NCBI RefSeq assembly: GCF_902859645.1
Contig: NZ_CADIJR010000002.1
Location: 62,001-126,000 of the forward strand
Length of the DNA stretch: 64,000 bases
From: Achromobacter insuavis
GTDB lineage: Bacteria > Pseudomonadota > Gammaproteobacteria > Burkholderiales > Burkholderiaceae_B
Reading direction: 5' to 3'
A program made the position numbers and the translations under genes. A model generated the notes under the pieces. That model did no database searches, had not been told where the DNA came from, and worked only from the letters and a program-made list of their open reading frames with translations. The first letter of the stretch is position 1. Each line of letters opens with the position of its first letter. Of this stretch, positions 57,573 through 64,000 are shown piece by piece.

Positions 57573-58406
57573 ATGAACGAAGTTATCGAAGCGCCTGCCC
57601 GGCAGTCGGGCATTGTCCCGCAGCAGGATGGCCGCAGCTCGGTCGCCGACGTCACCCGCCATGTGATCGCGGTCCAGGAAGTGATGCGTTCGGTGATGAA
57701 GCCGAACGTGCACTACGGAGCGATTCCCGGCGCGGGCGAGAAGCCGACGTTGTTGAAGCCCGGCGCCGAGGTGCTGTGCATGACCTTCCGCATCGCGGAC
57801 GAGTACGAAATCGTGGACCTCTCCACGGCCGGAGCCGTTCGCTATCGCGTGAAGTGCATCGGCCGGCACCAAGCCACGGGCGTAGCCCTCGGGTCTGGTC
57901 TGGGCGAGGCCTCCACCGACGAAGAGAAGTATCGCTGGCGCAAGGCGGTCTGCGATGCCGAATTCGAGGGCACGCCTGCCGAGATGAAGCGCACGAAGTA
58001 CGGGCGCAAGTCTGGCGGGCACTACACGGTCCAGCAGATTCGGACCGAGCCGGCCGACCTTGCGAACACCGTCCTGAAGATGGCCTGCAAGCGCGCCAAG
58101 ATCGCCATGGTTCTGAACGTCACGGCCGCCAGCGACATGTTCAGCCAGGACCTGGAAGACCTGGACGCCGAGCTCGTGCGGCACCTGGCCGAAGACGAGC
58201 GCGAAACGCACATGCTGGAGGTTCGCACCGAATGGGTCACCCGGGCGCAGGCCGCAGCGAACGAGGATGAACTGCGCGCAACCATGAAGGCCGGCGTGAA
58301 GGTGTTTCAGGCCGCGCGCGACCAGGATGGATACAAGCAATTCGCTGCGGCGGTACAGAAGCGCGGCGCAGAGATCAAGCAACCTCAAGGAGATAGAAAT
58401 GCGTGA
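57573..58406 (+). CDS. Candidate single-strand annealing recombinase
   Basis: 277 residues. HYGAIPGAGEKPTLLKPGAE and VLCMTFRIADEYEIVD in the N-terminal half, RKAVCDAEFEGTPAE in the middle and ANTVLKMACKRAKIAMVLNV later follow a pattern seen in phage genes next to YqaJ exonucleases. The exonuclease starts 8 nt before its stop and SSB follows, so a RecT/Red-beta-like role is likely. Assignment is from context and general pattern, not from a definite family match. Confidence 0.62.
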   Translation: MNEVIEAPARQSGIVPQQDGRSSVADVTRHVIAVQEVMRSVMKPNVHYGAIPGAGEKPTLLKPGAEVLCMTFRIADEYEIVDLSTAGAVRYRVKCIGRHQATGVALGSGLGEASTDEEKYRWRKAVCDAEFEGTPAEMKRTKYGRKSGGHYTVQQIRTEPADLANTVLKMACKRAKIAMVLNVTAASDMFSQDLEDLDAELVRHLAEDERETHMLEVRTEWVTRAQAAANEDELRATMKAGVKVFQAARDQDGYKQFAAAVQKRGAEIKQPQGDRNA

Positions 58407-59070
58407 TATCAAGTTCCGCTGCTCGAGCATCGGCAAGCTGATGGCCAACCCGACTGCCGCCGCCATCAAGGCTGGCGAAGTCCTTTCGGTCGGTGCCAAG
58501 ACCTACATCCGTGAACTAGCCCAACAGGAGATCCTGGGCATCGACTTCGAATTCTCCAGCAAGGAGACCCAGAAAGGCCTGGAGGTCGAGGATCAGTCCA
58601 TCGCCCTTCTGAACCGCGTGCGCGGCCTGTCCTTGGTGAAGAACGCCGAGCGCCGCACCAATGAATGGCTCACGGGCGAATGCGACCTCTATGACGCCGA
58701 GCGCCGGCGCGGCCATGACCTCAAGTCGTCGTGGTCGGCGAAGACATTCCCGGGCTGGCTGGTGGACGCGATCGACAGCGGGTACGAATGGCAGATGCGC
58801 GGCTACATGATGCTGTGGGACGCCGATCAGTGGGAGGTGAACTACGCCCTGGTCGACACGCCGGAGCGGCTGATTGGCTTCGAGCCGATCCAGATGCACC
58901 TGGTGTCTCACATCCCTGAACACCAGCGCCTCACGTCCTGGATCATCGAACGCGACTTCGAGAAAGAGCGCGAGATGATCGCCAAGGTCAAGGCAGCGCG
59001 CGAGTACTTCGCCGAAGTCATCCAAGACTTTGACCAGGTCCATCCCCAACTGTTCAAAGAGGCCGCATAA
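58399..59070 (+). CDS. YqaJ/lambda-exonuclease-like nuclease
   Basis: 223 residues from ATG 58399. PD-(D/E)XK core: [17 protein letters not shown] (Glu), [20 protein letters not shown] (Asp...DLK), and [20 protein letters not shown] (Gln and Arg of the YqaJ fold). Degrades one strand to feed the annealing protein. The ATG of ssb overlaps its stop. Confidence 0.82.
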   Translation: MRDIKFRCSSIGKLMANPTAAAIKAGEVLSVGAKTYIRELAQQEILGIDFEFSSKETQKGLEVEDQSIALLNRVRGLSLVKNAERRTNEWLTGECDLYDAERRRGHDLKSSWSAKTFPGWLVDAIDSGYEWQMRGYMMLWDADQWEVNYALVDTPERLIGFEPIQMHLVSHIPEHQRLTSWIIERDFEKEREMIAKVKAAREYFAEVIQDFDQVHPQLFKEAA

Positions 59071-59594
59071 TGGCCAGCGTTAACAAAGTCATCCTGGTTG
59101 GCAACCTGGGCCGCGACCCCGAGGTCCGCTACAGTCCGGACGGCATGGCCGTCTGCAACCTCTCCCTCGCAACGACGTCCAGCTGGAAAGACAAGGCCAG
59201 CGGCGAGAAGCGCGAGGAAACTGAATGGCATCGCGTCGTCATGTACAACCGCCTGGCTGAAATCGCCGGCGAATACCTGAAGAAGGGCCGCTCGGTCTAC
59301 ATCGAGGGCCGCCTGAAGACCCGCAAGTGGCAGGACAAGGAAACCGGCGCTGACCGCTACAGCACCGAAATCGTCGCCGACCAGATGCAGATGCTGGGCG
59401 GCCGCGAAGACGGCGGCGGCGGTGGCGGCAGCTACGGTGGCGGCGGTGGCTACGACGACGCCCCGGCGCGCCAGCCGCAGCAGCGCGCCCCGGCCCAGCG
59501 CCCGGCGCCGCAGCAGCGTCCCGCGCCCCAGGCCGCGCCCGCCGGCGGCGGCGCCAACCTGGCGGACATGGACGACGACATCCCTTTTGATTGA
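59070..59594 (+). CDS. ssb: Single-stranded DNA-binding protein
   Basis: 174 residues. OB fold about 1-110 ([60 protein letters not shown]), Gly- and Pro/Gln-rich linker and the acidic tip DMDDDIPFD that binds partner proteins. Full length. Last recombination gene before the DGR. Confidence 0.95.
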   Translation: MASVNKVILVGNLGRDPEVRYSPDGMAVCNLSLATTSSWKDKASGEKREETEWHRVVMYNRLAEIAGEYLKKGRSVYIEGRLKTRKWQDKETGADRYSTEIVADQMQMLGGREDGGGGGGSYGGGGGYDDAPARQPQQRAPAQRPAPQQRPAPQAAPAGGGANLADMDDDIPFD

Positions 59595-59681
59595 GGGCGC
59601 AGGAACTCGAACGCCGAAGGGCTTCCTGCGCCCATAAGCAAGCCCAACCGCCGCAATCGCGGCAAATTCCCAAGGAAGACC

Positions 59682-60251
59682 ATGAACAACATGATCCCGC
59701 TGGATCCGGGCGGCTTGCGCCTGGAAATTCCCGCATCTACCCTGCTCGGCGCATTGAGCAGCTATCTCGCTTCTCGCCCCGGGCAGCCTGTCCATCAGGC
59801 CAAGATCGGCCAGTACCTGCCGGGGCAGGGTGGTATCTACGCCGGCGACATCCTCGGCGACGATGGCGTGGTCTACGGCCTCGTCGTTGCCAGCGAGGAT
59901 CTGGATGGCACGTATACCTGGGGGCCGGACGATGGCGAACGTACCGCCAGCACCTGGGATGGCCTGGTCAACACAAACGACCTGCTGCGCCACGACAGTG
60001 CGCACCCAGCTGCGCGCGCGGCCAGGGCGTACAGCGCTGACGGACACGCTGACTTCTACCTGCCGGCCAAGCGTGAACTGCAGATCATTGCGGCCAACCT
60101 GCCGCACCTGTTCCAGCCGAAGCCGTACTGGACCTCGACGCCCCACGGCTCGTACACCGCCTGGGCGGTGAATTTCGAGTCCGGTGGCGTCACCAGCTGG
60201 CTCCGCGGCACCGAGTTCCGGGTGCGTCCCGTCCGCAGATTCACCTATTGA
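59682..60251 (+). CDS. DGR target protein 2
   Basis: 189 residues from ATG 59682 (AAGGAAG upstream). An extra N-terminal helix region about 1-40 (ASTLLGALSSYLASRPG) precedes the shared fold (GQYLPGQGGIYAGDILG; SADGHADFYLPAKRELQIIA). The C-terminal 33 residues are the VR2-coded variable face, with T, N, S, G, T, S, L, G, T at the TR Asn sites. No secretion signal. The N-terminal extension may mediate oligomerisation or partner binding. 87 bp after ssb. Confidence 0.9.
   Translation: MNNMIPLDPGGLRLEIPASTLLGALSSYLASRPGQPVHQAKIGQYLPGQGGIYAGDILGDDGVVYGLVVASEDLDGTYTWGPDDGERTASTWDGLVNTNDLLRHDSAHPAARAARAYSADGHADFYLPAKRELQIIAANLPHLFQPKPYWTSTPHGSYTAWAVNFESGGVTSWLRGTEFRVRPVRRFTY
60139..60237 (+). repeat. 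DGR variable repeat VR2
   Basis: 99 nt aligned with the TR; 12 core differences, all at TR adenines. The AAT codon at the second variable site is unchanged. Followed by GATTCACC where the TR has AATCATGC. Confidence 0.95.
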
Positions 60252-60268
60252 TCCATTTACCCCTTAAG

Positions 60269-60281
60269 CGGGCGAAGCCCG
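60269..60281 (+). other. Hairpin downstream of VR2
   Basis: CGGGC-GAA-GCCCG, 31 nt after VR2. Same distance and type as those after VR1 and VR3. Confidence 0.75.
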
Positions 60282-60293
60282 TAGGAGACTTGC

Positions 60294-60707
60294 ATGACCG
60301 CTATCGCAACTACCGCGCCCGTCATCGGGCAGGAATGGCCCGAACAGGGCGGTATCTACATCGGCTCCCGCCTCATCTACGGCGCCATGCATCACGTGGT
60401 CATCCCGGGCAGCAAGGAATTCGACCTGGTTGACGTGGAATTCAAGGATCTGGCCTCGGCTGTGACCGAGCGCGGCGAAGTGAACGGCCATGCCGATTGG
60501 CGCGCGCCCGACCAGGAAGACATGATGCTGGCCTACATCAACGTCCCGGATCTGTTCGAAAAGGGCGACTGGTACTGGACGAACAAGCCCCTCGGCTCGT
60601 ACCGCGCCTGGGCGGTGCTTTTCGAGTCCGGTGACGTCTACCGCTGGGGCCGCAGCCTCGAGTTCCGGGTGCGTCCCGTCCGCAGCATCATCGCTTCACC
60701 CCTTTAA
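60294..60707 (+). CDS. DGR target protein 3
   Basis: 137 residues from ATG 60294 with GGAG upstream. Shares the start GQEWPEQGGIYIGS and a shortened fold (DWRAPDQEDMMLAYINVPDL) that lacks the SADGHxDFYLP wording of the other two. C-terminal variable region coded by VR3, with R, L, S, D, Y, R, G, S, L at Asn sites and an extra His to Leu change. Lies 42 bp after target 2 and 28 bp before avd. Confidence 0.9.
   Translation: MTAIATTAPVIGQEWPEQGGIYIGSRLIYGAMHHVVIPGSKEFDLVDVEFKDLASAVTERGEVNGHADWRAPDQEDMMLAYINVPDLFEKGDWYWTNKPLGSYRAWAVLFESGDVYRWGRSLEFRVRPVRSIIASPL
60586..60684 (+). repeat. DGR variable repeat VR3
   Basis: 99 nt aligned with the TR; 16 differences in the core, all at TR adenines, including one at the 5'-most adenine (CAC to CTC). 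Upstream flank is diverged (AACAAG instead of TCGACG). 3' flank GCATCATCGC is identical to VR1. Confidence 0.95.
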
Positions 60708-60713
60708 CCCTTT

Positions 60714-60728
60714 GCGGGCGTAGCCCGC
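60714..60728 (+). other. Hairpin downstream of VR3
   Basis: GCGGGC-GTA-GCCCGC, 29 nt after VR3, directly before avd. Confidence 0.75.
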
Positions 60729-60735
60729 TGACGCC

Positions 60736-61122
60736 ATGGCCCTGCACACCGATACCAAGATATTCAAGGCAACCTACGACCTGAGCTTGTTGGTGGAAAA
60801 GCTTGTGGCCAACATGCCTCGGAACTACAAGGCTGTTTTCGGTAAGCGACTGCATGCACAAAGCTTCGATCTGGTGATGCAGGTGTATCGGGCAAACTCT
60901 GCGACGGACAGGCCACCTCTGATTCGGGCTCTCAGGGAAGGGGTCGAAGCGACAAACCTGTCTTTGCGCTTGGCGGTCGATCTACGGCTGATATCGCGGC
61001 CCCAGTACGGGCAGGCGATAGAACTCACCGATAGCATCGGCCGCCAGGCCACAGGATGGCTGAAACACTCCGAGAACGCGCTTGCCGCCCCGCCGTCACG
61101 GCGGCCGGGCCAACGCGCTTGA
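60736..61122 (+). CDS. avd: DGR accessory variability determinant Avd
   Basis: 128 residues, the length of BPP-1 Avd. All-helical and basic (YDLSLLVEKLVANMPRNYKA; NLSLRLAVDLRLISRPQYGQ), the four-helix-bundle pattern that forms a positively charged pentamer. It binds the reverse transcriptase and TR RNA and is needed for cDNA synthesis. Its position upstream of the TR matches BPP-1. Confidence 0.88.
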   Translation: MALHTDTKIFKATYDLSLLVEKLVANMPRNYKAVFGKRLHAQSFDLVMQVYRANSATDRPPLIRALREGVEATNLSLRLAVDLRLISRPQYGQAIELTDSIGRQATGWLKHSENALAAPPSRRPGQRA

Positions 61123-61263
61123 TGATCTGGTCACGCCGCTGGCCCACAAGGCCACCGATATGCGCACAAGAGGAAACCTCCGGCTCAGGCCGCCCAGGTC
61201 CCGCGCAGTTTCCCCGCTGATCCGGCAAGCCTTCGGCGGGGCGACGTGGATAGCGTGATATCT

Positions 61264-61362
61264 CGCCCCACGGCTCGTACAACGCCTGGGCGGTGAATTT
61301 CGAGAACGGTAACGTCAACAACTGGAACCGCAACAACGAGTTCCGGGTGCGTCCCGTCCGCA
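61264..61362 (+). repeat. DGR template repeat TR
   Basis: Lies between avd (ends 61122) and the RT start (61382). Nine Asn codons (eight AAC, one AAT) occupy the sites that vary in the targets. The 3' end is CCGCAAATCATGC, an IMH*-type sequence differing from all VRs, and no hairpin follows at +30. The TR RNA probably starts within avd or the 141 bp after it and runs into the RT gene. Non-coding template for mutagenic cDNA. Confidence 0.95.
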
Positions 61363-61381
61363 AATCATGCTCGGAGTTTTT

Positions 61382-62467
61382 ATGGATTCTTGCCATTCGT
61401 TCGCGGAGCTGGTGCAGGCATATTTCGACTGCCGCCGGCTCAAGAGAAACACGGCCAGCGCCCTGCGCTTTGAAATGAATCTGGAGCGCAACCTGGCCCA
61501 GCTGGACGAGGAGCTCCGGAGCGGCACCTACCGCCCCGGACGTTCAATCTGCTTTGTCATCACCCGCCCCAAGCCGCGCGAAGTCTGGGCGGCCGACTTC
61601 CGGGATCGGGTGGTTCACCATCTGCTCTACAACAAGATCGCCCCGCGCTTCCTGGCGGGGTTCATCGCCGATTCGTGCGCTTGCATTCCGGGGCGCGGCA
61701 CGCTGTACGCCGCGCAGAGACTTGAATCGAAGGTTCGCAGCGTGACGCAGAACTGGGCGCACCCGGCTATGTATCTCAAAGCCGACCTGGCCAACTTCTT
61801 TGTGAGCATCGACAAGCGCTATCTGTGGCTACGGGTTGGCCGCAAGATTCCGGAGCATTGGTGGCGCCGCCTGGCCGCGCAGATCTTGTTTCATGACCCG
61901 CGGGCCGATGTTGAGGTGCGGGGCGACCGCGCAACGTTGGCGCTTGTCCCCAGGCACAAGCGCCTAGCCGAGGCTCCGGACCACTGCGGTCTTCCCATCG
62001 GCAACCTGTCGTCCCAATTCTTCGCCAACATCTTGCTGGACGGCCTGGATAAGCACGTGAAGCACCACCTGCACGGCAAGCACTACGTGCGATACGTGGA
62101 CGACTTCGTCTTGCTGCACCCATCAGCGCAATGGCTAGGGCAGGCCCTGGACTCGGTCAACTCCTACCTGCCACGGCTGGGCTTGGAACTGAACCCGCGC
62201 AAAACCATCATCCAGCCTATCGATCGAGGCGTTGATTTTGCCGGTCATGTAATCAAGCCCTGGCGCCGTGAAGTGCGCCGCCGCTCCGTCCGCACGGCTG
62301 TGCGACGAATCGAAGATCTGCCACAAGAGAGGGTCTTCGAGACGGGCAATAGCTACCTAGGGATGCTTCGCCATGCAGACGGCCACCGTGACCGCGCCCT
62401 GATTGCCAATGCCATGCGCAAGCGCGGGTATGCCGTTCGATCCGATCTGAAAAAGGCCTATCGCTAA
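61382..62467 (+). CDS. DGR reverse transcriptase
   Basis: 361 residues from ATG 61382 with GGAG 6 nt upstream; ATG 61367 lies 5 codons earlier and is less likely. RT motifs: PKPREVWAADFRDRVVHHLL (about 57), motif A LKADLANFFVSID (about 132), motif B LPIGNLSSQFFANILLDGLD (about 206), motif C RYVDDFVLL (about 237) and GVDFAGHVI (about 284). The LPIGNLSSQ form of motif B separates it from group II intron and retron enzymes. No maturase or endonuclease domain. With Avd it copies the TR RNA with errors at adenines. Confidence 0.96.
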   Translation: MDSCHSFAELVQAYFDCRRLKRNTASALRFEMNLERNLAQLDEELRSGTYRPGRSICFVITRPKPREVWAADFRDRVVHHLLYNKIAPRFLAGFIADSCACIPGRGTLYAAQRLESKVRSVTQNWAHPAMYLKADLANFFVSIDKRYLWLRVGRKIPEHWWRRLAAQILFHDPRADVEVRGDRATLALVPRHKRLAEAPDHCGLPIGNLSSQFFANILLDGLDKHVKHHLHGKHYVRYVDDFVLLHPSAQWLGQALDSVNSYLPRLGLELNPRKTIIQPIDRGVDFAGHVIKPWRREVRRRSVRTAVRRIEDLPQERVFETGNSYLGMLRHADGHRDRALIANAMRKRGYAVRSDLKKAYR

Positions 62468-62506
62468 TCGCAAAGGCTCCCCTTTCCATTGCCCAGGAGA
62501 TTCCAA

Positions 62507-62650
62507 ATGAATTCGGATAGGCACATTCACACCGACCTAGACGACGAATCGTCGGACCGGCTCCTTGAATACGGGATCGTCGGGGCAATTTCTGGGCTAC
62601 TGATTCTCTGCGCCATCGCGAGCATGGCGTTCAACCAACTTCTGAGGTGA
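62507..62650 (+). CDS. Small membrane protein, 47 aa
   Basis: AGGAG 7 nt before ATG 62507. Acidic soluble start (RHIHTDLDDESSDRLLEYG) and one membrane helix (IVGAISGLLILCAIASMAF). First gene after the RT. Unknown; could be unrelated to the DGR. Confidence 0.55.
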   Translation: MNSDRHIHTDLDDESSDRLLEYGIVGAISGLLILCAIASMAFNQLLR

Positions 62651-62654
62651 CGAC

Positions 62655-63053
62655 ATGACCGAATTCGAAATCAAGCACGGCCTCTTCCAGGACGAGCCCG
62701 GGCCGCTGGAGCTGGCTGCATCCCCCGTATCCACGGTGGAGCAAGGGGATGCGGTGAAGCGGCTGCGCGATGCCATCGAGGGCGAATGCAGCGGCGTATG
62801 GATCAGCGAGAAGCAGGCCATCGCCGTGCTGGCCCACCTGAACCACCCCGCTCCCGCTGCTGGCGATGCGCGGGATGCGCATTTCGACCTGTTGCAAGAC
62901 GACATGGTGGTGGCGTCGGCCAGTGGCCCACGGGCGCAGGCCCTGCAAGAGATCCAGAACTATGCAGCCGTGTACGGCCAGGACGGCCCTGTGCAGATCG
63001 AGGAAGTCATCCGCATTCCGTTTAATGCCGCCCAGCGGCAGGGGGATGCGTGA
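62655..63053 (+). CDS. Hypothetical phage protein, 132 aa
   Basis: Soluble; SVTxEQGDAVKRLRDAIEGE-like helix in the middle, WISEKQAIAVLAHLNHPAP after it. Pattern seen in betaproteobacterial phages, function unknown. Its last base overlaps the next ATG. Confidence 0.6.
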   Translation: MTEFEIKHGLFQDEPGPLELAASPVSTVEQGDAVKRLRDAIEGECSGVWISEKQAIAVLAHLNHPAPAAGDARDAHFDLLQDDMVVASASGPRAQALQEIQNYAAVYGQDGPVQIEEVIRIPFNAAQRQGDA

Positions 63054-63295
63054 TGGAACTCACCTACTACGAAAAGAAGGTACTCGCCGCACTGAGCGGA
63101 CCGGGCGCGTTGCTAACTCGCGATGTGGCCGACAGGGTGCGCCCGCGTTTCGGCAACCAGCATCAGCACAGCGCCGCCATGCGGGTTTGTCTGGTGCGCC
63201 TGGAAAAGCTGGGCCTGGTTCGACGCCTGGACAACGAGAAACCCGTTTGCTGGCAGCTCGCCGCCCAGCCGTCACAACGTAAGGGGGATGCGTGA
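63053..63295 (+). CDS. Small winged-helix-like protein, 80 aa
   Basis: YYEKKVLAALSGPGALLTRD, then SAAMRVCLVRLEKLGLVRRL gives a HTH plus wing like MarR/DprA-type minimal domains. Overlaps both neighbours. May regulate or be a DNA-binding accessory. Confidence 0.6.
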   Translation: MELTYYEKKVLAALSGPGALLTRDVADRVRPRFGNQHQHSAAMRVCLVRLEKLGLVRRLDNEKPVCWQLAAQPSQRKGDA

Positions 63296-63498
63296 TGGCA
63301 CAAGACCGCCAACCCATGAAGCGCGAGACACCCGACCTTTACAAAATGAACCTGCCTGACGGCAAGACCTGCGGCGACTGCGCGCATTTCCGCCGCTGCA
63401 ATCTGATGTTCGGCCATATCGCGGGCGACGAGCAATGCGACTGGGCGCCGTCGCGCTTCATCGCCGCCCAGCCAGCACAACAGGGCGCGGGGAGGTGA
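63295..63498 (+). CDS. Small zinc-binding phage protein, 67 aa
   Basis: CGDCAHFRRCNLMFG then DEQCDWAPSRF: four cysteines of a common small phage zinc-finger type. Unknown role. Starts in the upstream stop. Confidence 0.65.
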   Translation: MAQDRQPMKRETPDLYKMNLPDGKTCGDCAHFRRCNLMFGHIAGDEQCDWAPSRFIAAQPAQQGAGR

Positions 63499-63500
63499 GC

Positions 63501-64000
63501 ATGGACGTTGCCGCTCTGTTCGTGGAAACGGACGGCGCCTATTTCGGCGTGCCTGGCGTGGACCCGTGGGACGAGCCGCGGGACGCACGCCGGTACGCCG
63601 GGCATCGTCCTGTCGTCGCCCACCCGCCCTGCCAGCGCTGGGGCCGGTACTGGCATGGGCCACCCAACAAGCCGCACCAGTTCCGGCTCGGCGAAGACGG
63701 CGGATGCTTCGGCGCCGCGCTGACCGCAGTGCGCAACTACGGCGGCGTGCTGGAGCATCCGGCCGACTCTCGCGCCTGGGGCTGGTTTGGACTGAAGAAG
63801 CCGCCGCGCGCCGGCCGGTGGGTGCGCGCCGATGAATTCGGCGGCTGGACCTGCTATGTCGAGCAAGGGCATTACGGCCACATGGCGCGCAAGGGGACGT
63901 GGCTCTACGCCGTCGGCACCGATCTTCCTGAACTGAAGTGGGGCCGGTCACCCCAGCGCATCCACCCGCGCGCCCTGGAACTGCACGGCTACGAGAAGGC
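63501..64000 (+). CDS. Hypothetical phage protein, partial, PPC motif
   Basis: GGAGG before ATG 63501; runs off the window after 166 codons. VVAHPPCQRWGRYWHGPPNK and VLEHPADSRAWGWF recall the PC motif and following strand of cytosine-C5-type methyltransferase-like phage proteins, but no SAM-binding motif is visible in the part seen. Class uncertain. Confidence 0.6.
   Translation, partial: MDVAALFVETDGAYFGVPGVDPWDEPRDARRYAGHRPVVAHPPCQRWGRYWHGPPNKPHQFRLGEDGGCFGAALTAVRNYGGVLEHPADSRAWGWFGLKKPPRAGRWVRADEFGGWTCYVEQGHYGHMARKGTWLYAVGTDLPELKWGRSPQRIHPRALELHGYEK

Noticed and set aside
61382-62467. Reverse transcriptase as part of a retron or group II intron
   Set aside because: No maturase or endonuclease domain and no msr-msd-like inverted repeats were seen. 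A TR, adenine-specific VRs and Avd are present instead.

Overview
The window is almost entirely prophage DNA, roughly 60-65 % GC by eye, and probably comes from a betaproteobacterium of the Alcaligenaceae (Bordetella/Achromobacter type). The host guess rests on GC content, on the kinds of phage genes present and on a BPP-1-like diversity-generating retroelement; it is an inference. No clear host chromosomal gene is seen.

Two temperate phages lie head to tail in the same orientation. Prophage A fills about 1-21,968 and continues past the left edge. On the minus strand it has lambda-type packaging and portal genes (small terminase, large terminase, gpW, portal; 3488 to 1), a tandem array of TGCGAACA repeats next to the small terminase gene that is a good cos/TerS site candidate, two tRNA genes, a RelA/SpoT-domain protein, and a replication operon. 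That operon holds an O-like initiator with nine 17-bp iterons inside it and a TOPRIM/DnaB-type primase-helicase. A Cro/CI switch lies at 15.5-16.2 kb. A two-gene cargo cassette, a frameshifted AlpA-like gene, an early plus-strand operon with an HExxH metalloprotease, an excisionase-like gene and a tyrosine integrase follow. The integrase abuts the 3' part of a tRNA gene with a CAT anticodon (21,985-22,031), which is the attachment site and the junction with the next prophage.

Prophage B runs from about 22,032 past the right edge. Its late genes are on the minus strand: small and large terminase, DUF1073-type portal, Mu F-like head protein, DUF2213 protein, decoration protein, DUF2184 capsid, connectors, contractile sheath and tube, tail chaperone with a probable -1 frameshift, tape measure with a lysozyme domain, baseplate, tail fibre, two holins, endolysin and nested Rz/Rz1. 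It is therefore a myovirus. Two free-standing HNH-type endonuclease genes interrupt this operon. Upstream on the same strand lie RusA, P-like and O-like replication genes, Ref, DUF1367, CII-like and Cro-like genes. The CI repressor (plus strand, 49.8 kb), a P63C gene and a secreted LprI-like gene sit between two operator regions that share AAGCAATG half-sites (49.7 and 53.44 kb).

From 53.8 kb to the right edge the plus-strand early operon of prophage B carries small unknown genes, a coiled-coil protein, a candidate annealing protein, a YqaJ/lambda-type exonuclease and SSB, and then a complete diversity-generating retroelement (DGR). The DGR consists of Avd, a 99-nt template repeat (TR) and a reverse transcriptase, with three target genes each ending in a 99-nt variable repeat (VR). 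By hand alignment all 41 substitutions between the TR and the three VRs fall at TR adenines, and a GC-rich hairpin lies 29-31 nt after each VR but not after the TR. The three targets are small soluble proteins without signal peptides. They are encoded in the early operon on the strand opposite the tail genes, and one lies about 5.3 kb from the others. This differs from the classical tail-tip DGR of phage BPP-1 and is the most interesting system in the window.
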